Source of the DNA: CAYVLI01 sp964452105 [NCBI: uncultured Nitrospinota bacterium]
GTDB taxonomy: Bacteria; JAUXIQ01
Direction: 5' to 3'
Assembly (NCBI GenBank): GCA_964452105.1
Contig: CAYVLI010000194.1
Location: 1-5,625 of the forward strand
Length of the DNA: 5,625 nucleotides
The notes under the pieces were generated by a model. It was not told the DNA's origin. It ran no database searches and worked only from the letters and a program-made list of their open reading frames with translations. The translations under genes and the position numbers were made by a program. Each line of letters begins with the position of its first letter. Position 1 is the first letter of the stretch. Shown here in pieces: positions 1 to 5,625 of the stretch.

Positions 1-1026
1 GGGCTGGGGGATGCCCTGAAGAAGGTGCACTTTCACGGTTATGGAGAGTTGCATTACAATAATCCGAACGACAATGGCGATAAGGCGGAACTCGATTTCC
101 ATCGCATGGTCATAGGCCTTTCCTACGATTTCAATGACTGGATCAATCTCGACGTGGAGGTGGATTTTGAACACGCCGCCCAGGAGATAGAGTTAGAATT
201 CGCCTACCTTAATTTTAAAATTTCGGATGCCTTAAATTTCAGAGCGGGAGGCGTGTTGATGCCCGTAGGTTATCTTAACGAATTTCACGAGCCGCCGCTC
301 TTCTACAGCGTGGAGAGACCGTATGTTCAGAAAAATATAATCCCTACTACCTGGCAGGAAGGAGGAGTTGGAATTTATGGCTCGCCACATCCCGCTTTCA
401 GGTATCGCCTCTATCTTGTGGGAGGGCTCGATGCGGGCAAGTTCAGGGCCAGTGACGGCATAAGGAAAGGCCGCAGCGGAATAGCCGAAGGCCTGGCGGA
501 GGATTTGGCGGTAGTGGGGAGAGGGGAGTTCGTGGGGTTACCCGGCCTCCAGGTGGGTTTCTCTTTTTATACCGGAAATGCCTCACAGAACGATCCGCAA
601 CTCGGTGATGCAGGCGTGGATATATTCGAGACAGACCTGAAATACAAATGGAAGGGTTTCGAGTTTACAGGCCTTTACGCTCAGATAAACCTGGACGACA
701 CAGACAAGATAGCGGCCAAGACCGGTAGCGTGCTGGGCGAAAAGATGGTAGGCTGGTATCTGGAGGGCGCCTATCATCTGGGCAGGCTCTTCCTCCCGGA
801 GAAGCATGACCTTGCGATGTTCATAAGACACGAGCAATTTAATACTCAGGAGGATGTTATCGCCACCTTAGCTGCTGATCCTGTGAACGACAGGAAGGTG
901 ACCACCTTTGGTTTGGCCTATTTCCCCCATCCAAAGGTTGCCATCAAAGCCGATCTTGAAAACTGGAAAGACGGCACGGGTGATCACTGGAACCAGTTTA
1001 ATATAGGGTTGGCCTATATGTTCTGA
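1..1026 (+). CDS. Outer-membrane porin, phosphate-selective porin O/P-like (5'-truncated by window edge)
   Basis: This gene encodes a beta-barrel outer-membrane channel. The reading frame is open from base 1, and the GTG at 25 lies inside a continuous coding run (GLGDALKKVHFHGYGE). I therefore read it as entering from the left, with the signal peptide and true start outside the window. The 341 visible codons show alternating polar/hydrophobic strands ending in aromatics throughout. The best recognition mark is at about 97-240 of the window (early strands) continuing to about 380: a PVGYLNEFHEPP segment followed by ERPYV and IIPTTWQEGGVG. I know this arrangement from porins annotated as phosphate-selective porin O/P or related families in Geobacter-type bacteria. 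The protein ends GLAYMF, with the C-terminal Phe recognised by the BAM assembly machinery. Substrate specificity cannot be read from sequence, and 'phosphate-selective' is only a family label. The FMN-binding/ApbE genes follow on the same strand after 110 bases, so a shared role in extracytosolic redox or uptake is possible but unproven. Confidence 0.85.
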   Translation, partial: GLGDALKKVHFHGYGELHYNNPNDNGDKAELDFHRMVIGLSYDFNDWINLDVEVDFEHAAQEIELEFAYLNFKISDALNFRAGGVLMPVGYLNEFHEPPLFYSVERPYVQKNIIPTTWQEGGVGIYGSPHPAFRYRLYLVGGLDAGKFRASDGIRKGRSGIAEGLAEDLAVVGRGEFVGLPGLQVGFSFYTGNASQNDPQLGDAGVDIFETDLKYKWKGFEFTGLYAQINLDDTDKIAAKTGSVLGEKMVGWYLEGAYHLGRLFLPEKHDLAMFIRHEQFNTQEDVIATLAADPVNDRKVTTFGLAYFPHPKVAIKADLENWKDGTGDHWNQFNIGLAYMF

Positions 1027-1064
1027 TCCGAAACAAATTAAGGGGCTCGAAAACTGAATGGGTC

Positions 1065-1090
1065 TGAGGGCAGGTATATTTCCGCCCTCA
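1065..1090 (+). other. Stem-loop between porin and FMN-binding gene
   Basis: TGAGGGC (1065-1071) pairs perfectly with GCCCTCA (1084-1090). A further GG:CC pair (1073-1074 with 1082-1083) lies beyond a one-base bulge, leaving a loop of about seven bases. It sits 38 bases after the porin stop codon. No T-run follows directly (the nearest, TTTTT, is at 1112-1116), so it is not a standard intrinsic terminator. It could protect the 3' end of the porin mRNA, attenuate read-through into the downstream genes, or be incidental. Confidence 0.4.
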
Positions 1091-1136
1091 AGATATAAAC
1101 GGCTACATCTGTTTTTGCAGGGCTTCGTAACTTCCT

Positions 1137-1706
1137 ATGTTGTATATTGCTTTTAGAAAATTGACTGTTATTGTCCTGGTTTTGTGCGGCATCGCTGTCG
1201 GTGCAGGCACTGCCCGCGGGACAGTTTACCTGACTCTGGAGGAGGCCCTGAAATTGGCTTTCCCGAGCGCGGACAAAATTATCCAGAAAAAGGTGTGGCT
1301 GGACAGCAAGGCCAGGATCGAAATCGGCAATGCGGCCCGCCAGCCGGTGAGTGAGCTCAGCTTCCGGTTTTATATTGGGATGAAGGAAGGAAAACCGTTG
1401 GGATACATGGTCGTGGACAGCGTTATCGGTAAGTCAGAGCCGATGACCTACATGGTGGTCTTCGCACCCGACGGCGGCATCAAGCGGGTGGAGGTGATGG
1501 TATTTCAGGAACCGCAGGGGGACGAGGTAAGGCACCGGGCATTCCTGAAACAGTATGAGGGGAAAAAGGAGACCGATACCCTCCAAGTGGGCAGTGATAT
1601 ACAATACATAAGCGGAGCCACGCTCTCTACTTACTCCTTAACGACGGGGGTGATAAAGCTTCTGGCAGTTTTTAAGTATGCTTTCCTGGGAGGTGCATCA
1701 CATTGA
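1137..1706 (+). CDS. Exported FMN-binding domain protein (covalently flavinylated electron carrier)
   Basis: This is a 189-residue periplasmic redox protein predicted to carry FMN linked to a threonine by a phosphoester bond, as in NqrC and RnfG. Residues 1-28 form a signal peptide: Arg7/Lys8, a hydrophobic core VIVLVLCGIAVGAG, and a TARG-like cleavage region. The mature part begins with the 'LTLEEALKLAFPSAD' pattern common to this family. It continues through a GYMVVDSVIGKSEPMTY core (89-105) and a QEPQGDEVRHRAFLKQYEGK region (124-143), and reaches the flavinylation motif S159-G160-A161-T162, with T162 the expected attachment site. The C-terminal tail (GVIKLLAVFKYAFL) is hydrophobic and may pack on the domain or touch the membrane. 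A stop codon at 1128 is in frame just upstream, so 1137 is the earliest possible start; the Shine-Dalgarno is weak. The apbE gene two genes downstream supplies the enzyme that would attach the FMN. The electron partner is unknown, but the adjacent membrane protein is the obvious candidate. Confidence 0.88.
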   Translation: MLYIAFRKLTVIVLVLCGIAVGAGTARGTVYLTLEEALKLAFPSADKIIQKKVWLDSKARIEIGNAARQPVSELSFRFYIGMKEGKPLGYMVVDSVIGKSEPMTYMVVFAPDGGIKRVEVMVFQEPQGDEVRHRAFLKQYEGKKETDTLQVGSDIQYISGATLSTYSLTTGVIKLLAVFKYAFLGGASH

Positions 1707-1794
1707 ACTGGAGAGGGCAGGGGGAATCTCCTGGGAAAACCCCACAAAACGCAGGGCTGAACCCTATCCCAAAACCTTTCGTAAAATCCATGTT

Positions 1795-1809
1795 AAGAGG
1801 TTTACCTTG
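1795..1809 (+). promoter_or_regulatory. Shine-Dalgarno plus TTG start deciding the membrane-protein start
   Basis: AAGAGG at 1795-1800 is followed after a six-base spacer by TTG at 1807-1809. It is the only in-frame start candidate with a good ribosome binding site near the beginning of the first transmembrane segment. The competing upstream ATG (1678) and GTG (1693) lie inside the preceding gene; the ATG lacks a site, and GGGAGG (1688-1693) abuts the GTG rather than being spaced from it. Confidence 0.55.
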
Positions 1810-2316
1810 AAATATTTTGCGGAAAACAACGGGTTATCCGTCTTATCCAGGGATAAAAAGATTGCGCTCACCATGTTCCTGGCTATGATAACCCTGGGCT
1901 ACATCAGCGGGATTCTTATGGCCCTGCATCGTTCAGGCATGGAACCACAGAGAGTCGCCGGCTATTACCTGGGAGATGAATCCCGGTTAATTTTTCCAAA
2001 GACTTACGGGAGCTTACTGGAGATTACCCATTTTCATCTCTTTTCCATGTCTATTATCTTTCTGGCTATCACACATCTTTTTCTCATCTGCAAGCTGAGC
2101 TCCCGCTTAAAGATTTTACTGCTCTTTTTGTCTTTTACCGGCTTGATGGCTGATATGGCCTCACCATGGCTGATACTCTATGAAGACGCGGCATGGGCCT
2201 GGCTCATGGTGGTGTCGCTCCCCTTTTTGAGCCTCTCTCTATTTATCATGGTGGCGCTGATATTAAGGGAGCTCTGGTTCATGAAACCGGCGACTGAGGA
2301 GGCAAGCATCGGGTGA
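1807..2316 (+). CDS. Four-helix inner-membrane protein with membrane histidines, putative electron-transfer partner of the flavoprotein
   Basis: I cannot assign this protein to a named family with certainty. I prefer the TTG at 1807 because AAGAGG (1795-1800) lies six bases upstream and the protein then begins MKYFAENNG, just before TM1. An ATG at 1678 is in frame but has no Shine-Dalgarno and adds 43 residues that overlap the previous gene. From the TTG start the protein has 169 residues and four predicted helices at about 18-40, 72-94, 102-124 and 131-154. Positively charged RDKK, KLSSRLK and C-terminal RELW..K flanks put both termini in the cytoplasm. His41 ends TM1; His75 and His77 (THFHLF) begin TM2, all near the periplasmic face. 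His90 (ITHLF) lies at the other end of TM2. This arrangement could hold a b-type heme near the periplasm, which is inference. Its position between an FMN-binding protein and ApbE suggests it delivers electrons, perhaps from menaquinol, to the flavoprotein. The last codons overlap apbE by four bases. Confidence 0.75.
   Translation: MKYFAENNGLSVLSRDKKIALTMFLAMITLGYISGILMALHRSGMEPQRVAGYYLGDESRLIFPKTYGSLLEITHFHLFSMSIIFLAITHLFLICKLSSRLKILLLFLSFTGLMADMASPWLILYEDAAWAWLMVVSLPFLSLSLFIMVALILRELWFMKPATEEASIG
2296..2315 (+). promoter_or_regulatory. Strong ribosome binding site and GTG start of apbE, overlapping the upstream stop
   Basis: GAGGAGG (2296-2302) is a near-perfect Shine-Dalgarno placed ten bases before GTG at 2313-2315. 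The GTG shares bases with the TGA of the membrane-protein gene (GTGA, 2313-2316). This four-base overlap points to translational coupling, so the membrane protein and ApbE are made from one message. Confidence 0.7.
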
Positions 2317-3377
2317 GAAGTTATCCTTGCTTCCGTCCAACTTTCTCTCTCCTGCAAACCGTAGCGGCGGTCCTTTTAATTTGCTTGACGGCGATTACAG
2401 CAACAGGAACCACCTTTCTCAGGGCCAGGCCCCTCATGGGGACTCTGGTGGAGATAACCGTTGAGGCAGATGACCGCCGACTCGCCGATTCGATAATCGA
2501 CAAGGCTTTCGCTGAAATGGAGCGAGTGGACGAGATGATGAGCAGCTACAGGACAGACAGCGAAGTATCCCTCCTCTCGCGGCGCGCAGGGGAAGGGAAG
2601 GTCAAGATAAGTCCCATGCTTATTAATGTGCTGAAAGCCAGTATCCGATATCACACGCTGAGCGGAGGTTCCTTCGATATCACTGCGGGGCCGCTGATAC
2701 GGCTATGGGGCTTCACGGGCGGGCGGCGAAAGGCGCCTTCGAATAAAGAAATAGCCTTTGCACGGTCTCTGTTGGGGACAGAGAAGCTGCAGATAGATCC
2801 CGTATCGAGTACAGCCCGGTTGCCGATCAAAGGCATGGAAGTGGACCTGGGTGGTATCGCCAAGGGATATGCGGTTGACCGTGCGGTCGAGGTTTTAAAA
2901 TCGGCAGGGGCCGCCAGGGCCGTTGTGAACGCAGGGGGAGACCTCTTCGTACTCGGTGGTGGTTCAGAATGTCCGGAAGGAATTCATGTGGGCATACGAC
3001 ATCCTCTCGCAAAGGGAAAGCTACTGGGCTGGACCACGGTGCGTGAAGGCGCCGTGGCTACCTCTGGCAGTTATGAGAACTATTTCATTCAGGGCGGGAA
3101 AGTTTTTTCTCACATAATAGACCCCGGGACGGGCTACCCGGTCCAGGGCGTTTTGAGCGCTACAGTATTGGCTTCCACAGCCATGGAGGCGGACGCGCTG
3201 GCTACGTCTTTTTTCGTCATGGGCCCGGAAAAGGGAGTAGAGCTTGCGGAAAAACTACCCTACGTCGAAGCCATGATAGTACAAATAAGAGGTGTGGGCA
3301 GAGAACTTGCCTCGAGTATTACGACAGGCTTCCACTTCAACGCATCTTCACCTGCTTCCTCAGATTGCTCGCCTTGA
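2313..3377 (+). CDS. apbE: FAD:protein FMN transferase ApbE
   Basis: ApbE uses FAD and a divalent cation to transfer FMN to the threonine of SGAT-type motifs in exported or membrane flavoproteins, releasing AMP. The 354-residue product, read from the GTG start, has an N-terminal signal sequence (hydrophobic core about 12-31). Its LLIC is a poor lipobox, so I read it as periplasmic or signal-anchored rather than a sure lipoprotein. Family landmarks are in order: RPLMGT (39-44); the E..RVDEMMSSYR..SEVSLL helix region (70-88); GGSFDITAGPL (118-128); DLGGIAKGYAVDRA (178-191), the flavin-binding core; NAGGDL (206-211); SGSYENYF (251-258); HIIDPGTGYPV (267-277); and the metal-site segment MEADALATSF (291-300) with D294 and T298. 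Length is normal for the family, and nothing essential looks missing. The likely substrate is encoded two genes upstream (SGAT at residues 159-162). The C-terminal tail FNASSPASSDCSP is slightly longer and less typical than usual. Confidence 0.96.
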   Translation: MRSYPCFRPTFSLLQTVAAVLLICLTAITATGTTFLRARPLMGTLVEITVEADDRRLADSIIDKAFAEMERVDEMMSSYRTDSEVSLLSRRAGEGKVKISPMLINVLKASIRYHTLSGGSFDITAGPLIRLWGFTGGRRKAPSNKEIAFARSLLGTEKLQIDPVSSTARLPIKGMEVDLGGIAKGYAVDRAVEVLKSAGAARAVVNAGGDLFVLGGGSECPEGIHVGIRHPLAKGKLLGWTTVREGAVATSGSYENYFIQGGKVFSHIIDPGTGYPVQGVLSATVLASTAMEADALATSFFVMGPEKGVELAEKLPYVEAMIVQIRGVGRELASSITTGFHFNASSPASSDCSP

Positions 3378-3403
3378 CATCTATTACCACGCTCTCATAT
3401 CTG
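3374..3403 (+). promoter_or_regulatory. Weak sigma70-type promoter candidate ahead of the dehydrogenase gene
   Basis: A perfect TTGACA (3374-3379) overlaps the apbE stop codon. A poor -10 match, TATCTG (3398-3403), follows after 18 bases. If used it would give a leader of roughly 125 bases before the dehydrogenase, containing the inverted repeat at 3440-3486. The -10 matches only half of the consensus, so this is a suggestion only. Confidence 0.2.
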
Positions 3404-3439
3404 CCCTTCGATAAAAAAACATGGACAAAAGCGGTCTCC

Positions 3440-3486
3440 GGACAGATAATAACAGGTGTTCGAAGAAAGGGATTTATCATCTGTCC
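3440..3486. repeat. Imperfect inverted repeat in the apbE-gdh gap
   Basis: GGACAGATAATAA (3440-3452) is the reverse complement of TTATCATCTGTCC (3474-3486) at 12 of 13 positions. The 21-base spacer contains the palindrome TTCGAA (3459-3464) almost at its centre. On the + strand the right arm runs into TCTTTAA, a short T-rich stretch, so it may act as a weak terminator after apbE. Equally, its position about 50 bases before the dehydrogenase start suits a regulator-binding dyad. The rest of the 159-base gap (3378-3536) shows no convincing gene. Confidence 0.5.
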
Positions 3487-3536
3487 TCTTTAATCCCCAT
3501 CCTGTTCTCTAAGATTAAAAGCTGGCGGTTAACAAC

Positions 3537-4775
3537 ATGGAAAAAATGAGCTTTGCTGAAACAACAAATGCGTTCTTCGATAAAGCAGCCGAAAAACTTG
3601 GCCTGGAGGAGGAGTGGCGCATATCGCTAAAGATGCCGTTCAGGGAAGTCACCGTAGAGGTGCCGGTGCATATGGACAACGGAAAGTTGAAAGTATTCAG
3701 GGGCTATCGCGTGCAGCACAACGGAGTTCGAGGACCCAGGAAAGGCGGCATTCGCTATCATCCACATGTGGACCTGGAAGATGTGAGAGGCATGGCCGCC
3801 ATAATGACCTGGAAAACGGCCGTCATGAATATACCCTTCGGCGGCGCCAAGGGTGGCGTGGACTGCGACCCCTCCAAAATGTCCAAAAATGAGCTGGAGC
3901 ATCTTACCAGAAAGTTCATTTCCCGCATCAGTTTCATGCTGGGCCCTTACAGGGACATACCTGCTCCAGACCTCAACACCGATCCCCAGGTTATGGCCTG
4001 GATAATGGACGAATACGGCAGCAAGCATGGCTACTCTCCCAGCGTGGTTACGGGAAAGCCTCTGGATCTGGGTGGCTGCCCGGGCAGGGTGGAGGCCACG
4101 GGTAGAGGCGTCGTGTTTGTTATGGAGGAAGTAGCCAGAGATATTAAACTACCTCTGGAGGGCGCCAGAGTGGCCATTCAGGGTTTTGGTAAAGTGGGCA
4201 CAAGCTGTTCTTCTTTTCTGGAAAAGGCTGGTTGCAAGATAGTAGCCGTCGGGGACGTGATGGGAGGTATTTACAATTCACGGGGGATAAACATAAAAAA
4301 GTTGCGGGAACACTCTTTGCAAACGGGTTCAGTAGTCGATTTTCGCGGTACTGACGGCATCACCAACCTGGAGCTTCTGGAGTTGAAGTGCGATTACCTG
4401 ATACCGGCTGCCCTGGGCGGAGTCATACATAAAGGAAATGCTGGGAAAATAAGGGCAAAGGCCGTGGTCGAGGCGGCCAACTGCCCCACCACACACCATG
4501 CCGACGAAATACTCGAAGACAGGGGAATCGTCCTTTTCCCTGATGTGGTGGTGAATGCAGGTGGTGTAATAGTCTCCTATTTCGAATGGGTACAGAATCT
4601 GCAGCAGTTTGCATGGGGGCTGAGCAAAGTCAATGCAGAATTGAAACGCCACATCAAGAGAGGCTATAAGGAGATAGCCAGGCTGGCCAGGCAAAAGAAG
4701 ATTTCTTTTCGTGTAGCGGCGTATATGGTCGGGATAGACCGGGTGGCGACGGCGGAGAAATTGAGAGGTGGATGA
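3537..4775 (+). CDS. Glutamate dehydrogenase (Glu/Leu/Phe/Val dehydrogenase family)
   Basis: The enzyme interconverts L-glutamate with 2-oxoglutarate and ammonium using NAD(P), linking nitrogen assimilation or amino-acid catabolism to the TCA cycle in the cytoplasm. The 412-residue length is that of the hexameric bacterial/archaeal type. The N-terminal domain shows the substrate-lysine region GMAAIMTWKTA (85-95, K93), PFGGAKGGV (100-108) with catalytic K105, and PAPDLNTD (142-149) with catalytic D145. EATGRGV (186-192) leads into the Rossmann domain with the GFGKVG dinucleotide loop (216-221). FPDVVVNAGGVIVSYFEW (334-351) and the C-terminal RVA..EKLRGG complete the fold. Two usually conserved spots differ: AALGG (291-295) where AALEN is common, and EAANCPTT (312-319) where EGAN.PTT is common. 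Glutamate is the likeliest substrate, but leucine/valine specificity is not excluded, and the coenzyme cannot be fixed from sequence. The ATG at 3537 has only a weak GGCGG (3524-3528) site; ATG at 3546 is an alternative. A HAD gene follows after 30 bases. Confidence 0.93.
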   Translation: MEKMSFAETTNAFFDKAAEKLGLEEEWRISLKMPFREVTVEVPVHMDNGKLKVFRGYRVQHNGVRGPRKGGIRYHPHVDLEDVRGMAAIMTWKTAVMNIPFGGAKGGVDCDPSKMSKNELEHLTRKFISRISFMLGPYRDIPAPDLNTDPQVMAWIMDEYGSKHGYSPSVVTGKPLDLGGCPGRVEATGRGVVFVMEEVARDIKLPLEGARVAIQGFGKVGTSCSSFLEKAGCKIVAVGDVMGGIYNSRGINIKKLREHSLQTGSVVDFRGTDGITNLELLELKCDYLIPAALGGVIHKGNAGKIRAKAVVEAANCPTTHHADEILEDRGIVLFPDVVVNAGGVIVSYFEWVQNLQQFAWGLSKVNAELKRHIKRGYKEIARLARQKKISFRVAAYMVGIDRVATAEKLRGG

Positions 4776-4805
4776 TTGTGTTAAATGAAAATTCAGGGGG
4801 TTTAA

Positions 4806-5567
4806 ATGGGGAAATACAAGGATATTGAAGCCGTCCTGTTCGATTTCCTGGGAACGCTGGTCTGCTTCGAAAGACTCACCGTGGAAGAGAGCCTGGCCTC
4901 GGTACTTCAGAGCCTGCGTCGGGATGGCTATCCATTGGACTACGAAGAGTTCCAGCCGGTTTACGGAGAATCGACCCGGAAGCACTGGAGCTCCCGCCGC
5001 GACAACGAAGAGACTTATAACAAGTTCTGGATAACAGATGCGCTTAAGGATATGGGGATAGAGATCGACCCGGAGGACCCCATAATCACACGAGCCGTGG
5101 AAGCTTATTTCGAACCTTTTCATCAAGTCATGAAACCCATGCCCGGCGCCCTGGATACGCTCGAAAAGCTTAAGGACAGATATCGCCTGGGGCTAATCTC
5201 CAATTTTACGCATAGCCCCACTGTTATAAGGGCCCTGGATGAACTGGGTCTGAGCCAGTACTTTGAGACCGTGGTAGTCTCGGCGGACCTGGGTTTGCGC
5301 AAACCGAGCCCGGTGATTTTCCGGAAAGCCATGGAAGAACTGGGATTGTCCGATCCGGGAAAGGTAATGTTTGTCGGCGACGACGTGGATGCCGATATTA
5401 TAGGAGCCATAGGGTTCGGCATGGTGCCTGTTTTAATATCTTATACGCTCCGGGACGATTACCGAACGCGTTTGAAGCAGTCGTTGGAAGCCCTGGGAGA
5501 CGGCCATGTGAAAGAAGTGAAAGAGATAAGGCTTCCTCTTGAGCTTTTCGAACTCCTTGATATCTGA
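4806..5567 (+). CDS. HAD-superfamily hydrolase, haloacid dehalogenase-like, with atypical motif I
   Basis: This is a cytoplasmic 253-residue HAD protein with the subfamily I layout: an alpha-helical cap (about 20-105) inserted between motifs I and II. Motif I is LFDFLGTL (11-18) with nucleophile D13. Motif II is LISNF (130-134) with S132. Motif III is the lysine of LRKPSP (K166). Motif IV is FVGDDVDADIIGA (189-201) with D192 and D197. Phosphatase members normally have a second Asp two residues after the nucleophile as general acid/base; here it is Leu15. L-2-haloacid dehalogenases also lack that Asp (they have Tyr there), so either a non-phosphatase reaction or an altered phosphatase is possible; the substrate is unknown. 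The start is well supported: AGGGGG (4795-4800) lies five bases before the ATG. The 30-base gap after the dehydrogenase suggests one transcript, but I see no metabolic link between the two. Confidence 0.88.
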   Translation: MGKYKDIEAVLFDFLGTLVCFERLTVEESLASVLQSLRRDGYPLDYEEFQPVYGESTRKHWSSRRDNEETYNKFWITDALKDMGIEIDPEDPIITRAVEAYFEPFHQVMKPMPGALDTLEKLKDRYRLGLISNFTHSPTVIRALDELGLSQYFETVVVSADLGLRKPSPVIFRKAMEELGLSDPGKVMFVGDDVDADIIGAIGFGMVPVLISYTLRDDYRTRLKQSLEALGDGHVKEVKEIRLPLELFELLDI

Positions 5568-5625
5568 AGAGCCGAGACCTAAATTGAAATAGGTACATAT
5601 TCAAGGCAAAACCGATTTTGAGAGG

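Noticed and set aside
25-27. GTG at 25 as the porin start
   Set aside because: The frame is open to base 1 and codes for plausible mature porin sequence just before the first strand; no signal peptide would be present if it started here.
583-837. 84-codon minus-strand ORF inside the porin gene
   Set aside because: Antisense to clear beta-barrel coding sequence, with no family resemblance.
1094-1099. TATAAA upstream of the FMN-binding gene as a -10 element
   Set aside because: No acceptable -35 at 15-19 bases upstream, and the sequence there belongs to the 1065-1090 stem-loop.
3627-4028. 133-codon minus-strand ORF inside the dehydrogenase gene
   Set aside because: Fully antisense to the conserved catalytic region of the dehydrogenase; low-complexity His/Gly-rich translation typical of a shadow.
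4329-5126. 265-codon minus-strand ORF spanning the dehydrogenase-HAD junction
   Set aside because: It lies antisense to two well-supported genes with intact catalytic motifs, and its translation has no recognisable domain; it is a shadow frame.
5577-5594. ACCTA...TAGGT dyad after the HAD gene as a terminator
   Set aside because: Only five base pairs, AT-rich loop and no T-run; too weak to call. The remaining 5568-5625 shows nothing else.

Overview
This window comes from the chromosome of a Gram-negative (diderm) bacterium. It encodes an outer-membrane beta-barrel ending in the terminal Phe typical of BAM substrates, and two of the other proteins carry Sec-type signal peptides. Gene styles and neighbourhood (Geobacter/Desulfuromonas-like porin motif, FMN-binding protein, ApbE, short intergenic gaps) suggest an anaerobic or facultative lineage such as Desulfobacterota or a relative. 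That placement is an inference from gene types, not a phylogenetic result. All convincing genes lie on the + strand.

Left half (1-3377): (1) the 3' part of a porin gene of the phosphate-selective porin O/P type, running in from the left edge; (2) a small exported FMN-binding-domain protein with an SGAT flavinylation motif; (3) a four-helix inner-membrane protein with conspicuous membrane histidines, probably starting at a TTG codon; (4) ApbE, the FAD:protein FMN transferase that attaches FMN to such SGAT threonines, overlapping gene 3 by four bases (GTGA). Genes 2-4 make a coherent extracytosolic flavin electron-transfer cassette. The membrane protein would pass electrons from the quinone pool or cytosol to the periplasmic flavoprotein, and ApbE would mature the flavoprotein. 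The porin may supply the substrate or electron acceptor across the outer membrane. The membrane component is the least understood part and the most interesting.

Middle (3378-3536): a 159-base gap with no convincing gene. It holds a 13-base imperfect inverted repeat, a weak promoter candidate at the apbE stop codon, and a 47-codon antisense ORF of doubtful status.

Right half (3537-5567): a full-length hexameric-type glutamate dehydrogenase, followed after 30 bases by a HAD-superfamily hydrolase whose motif I lacks the usual second aspartate (DFLGT instead of DxDGT). These two are probably co-transcribed but have no obvious functional link to the flavin cassette. The last 58 bases contain nothing I can assign. 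I saw no tRNA, rRNA, CRISPR array, insertion sequence or phage feature.
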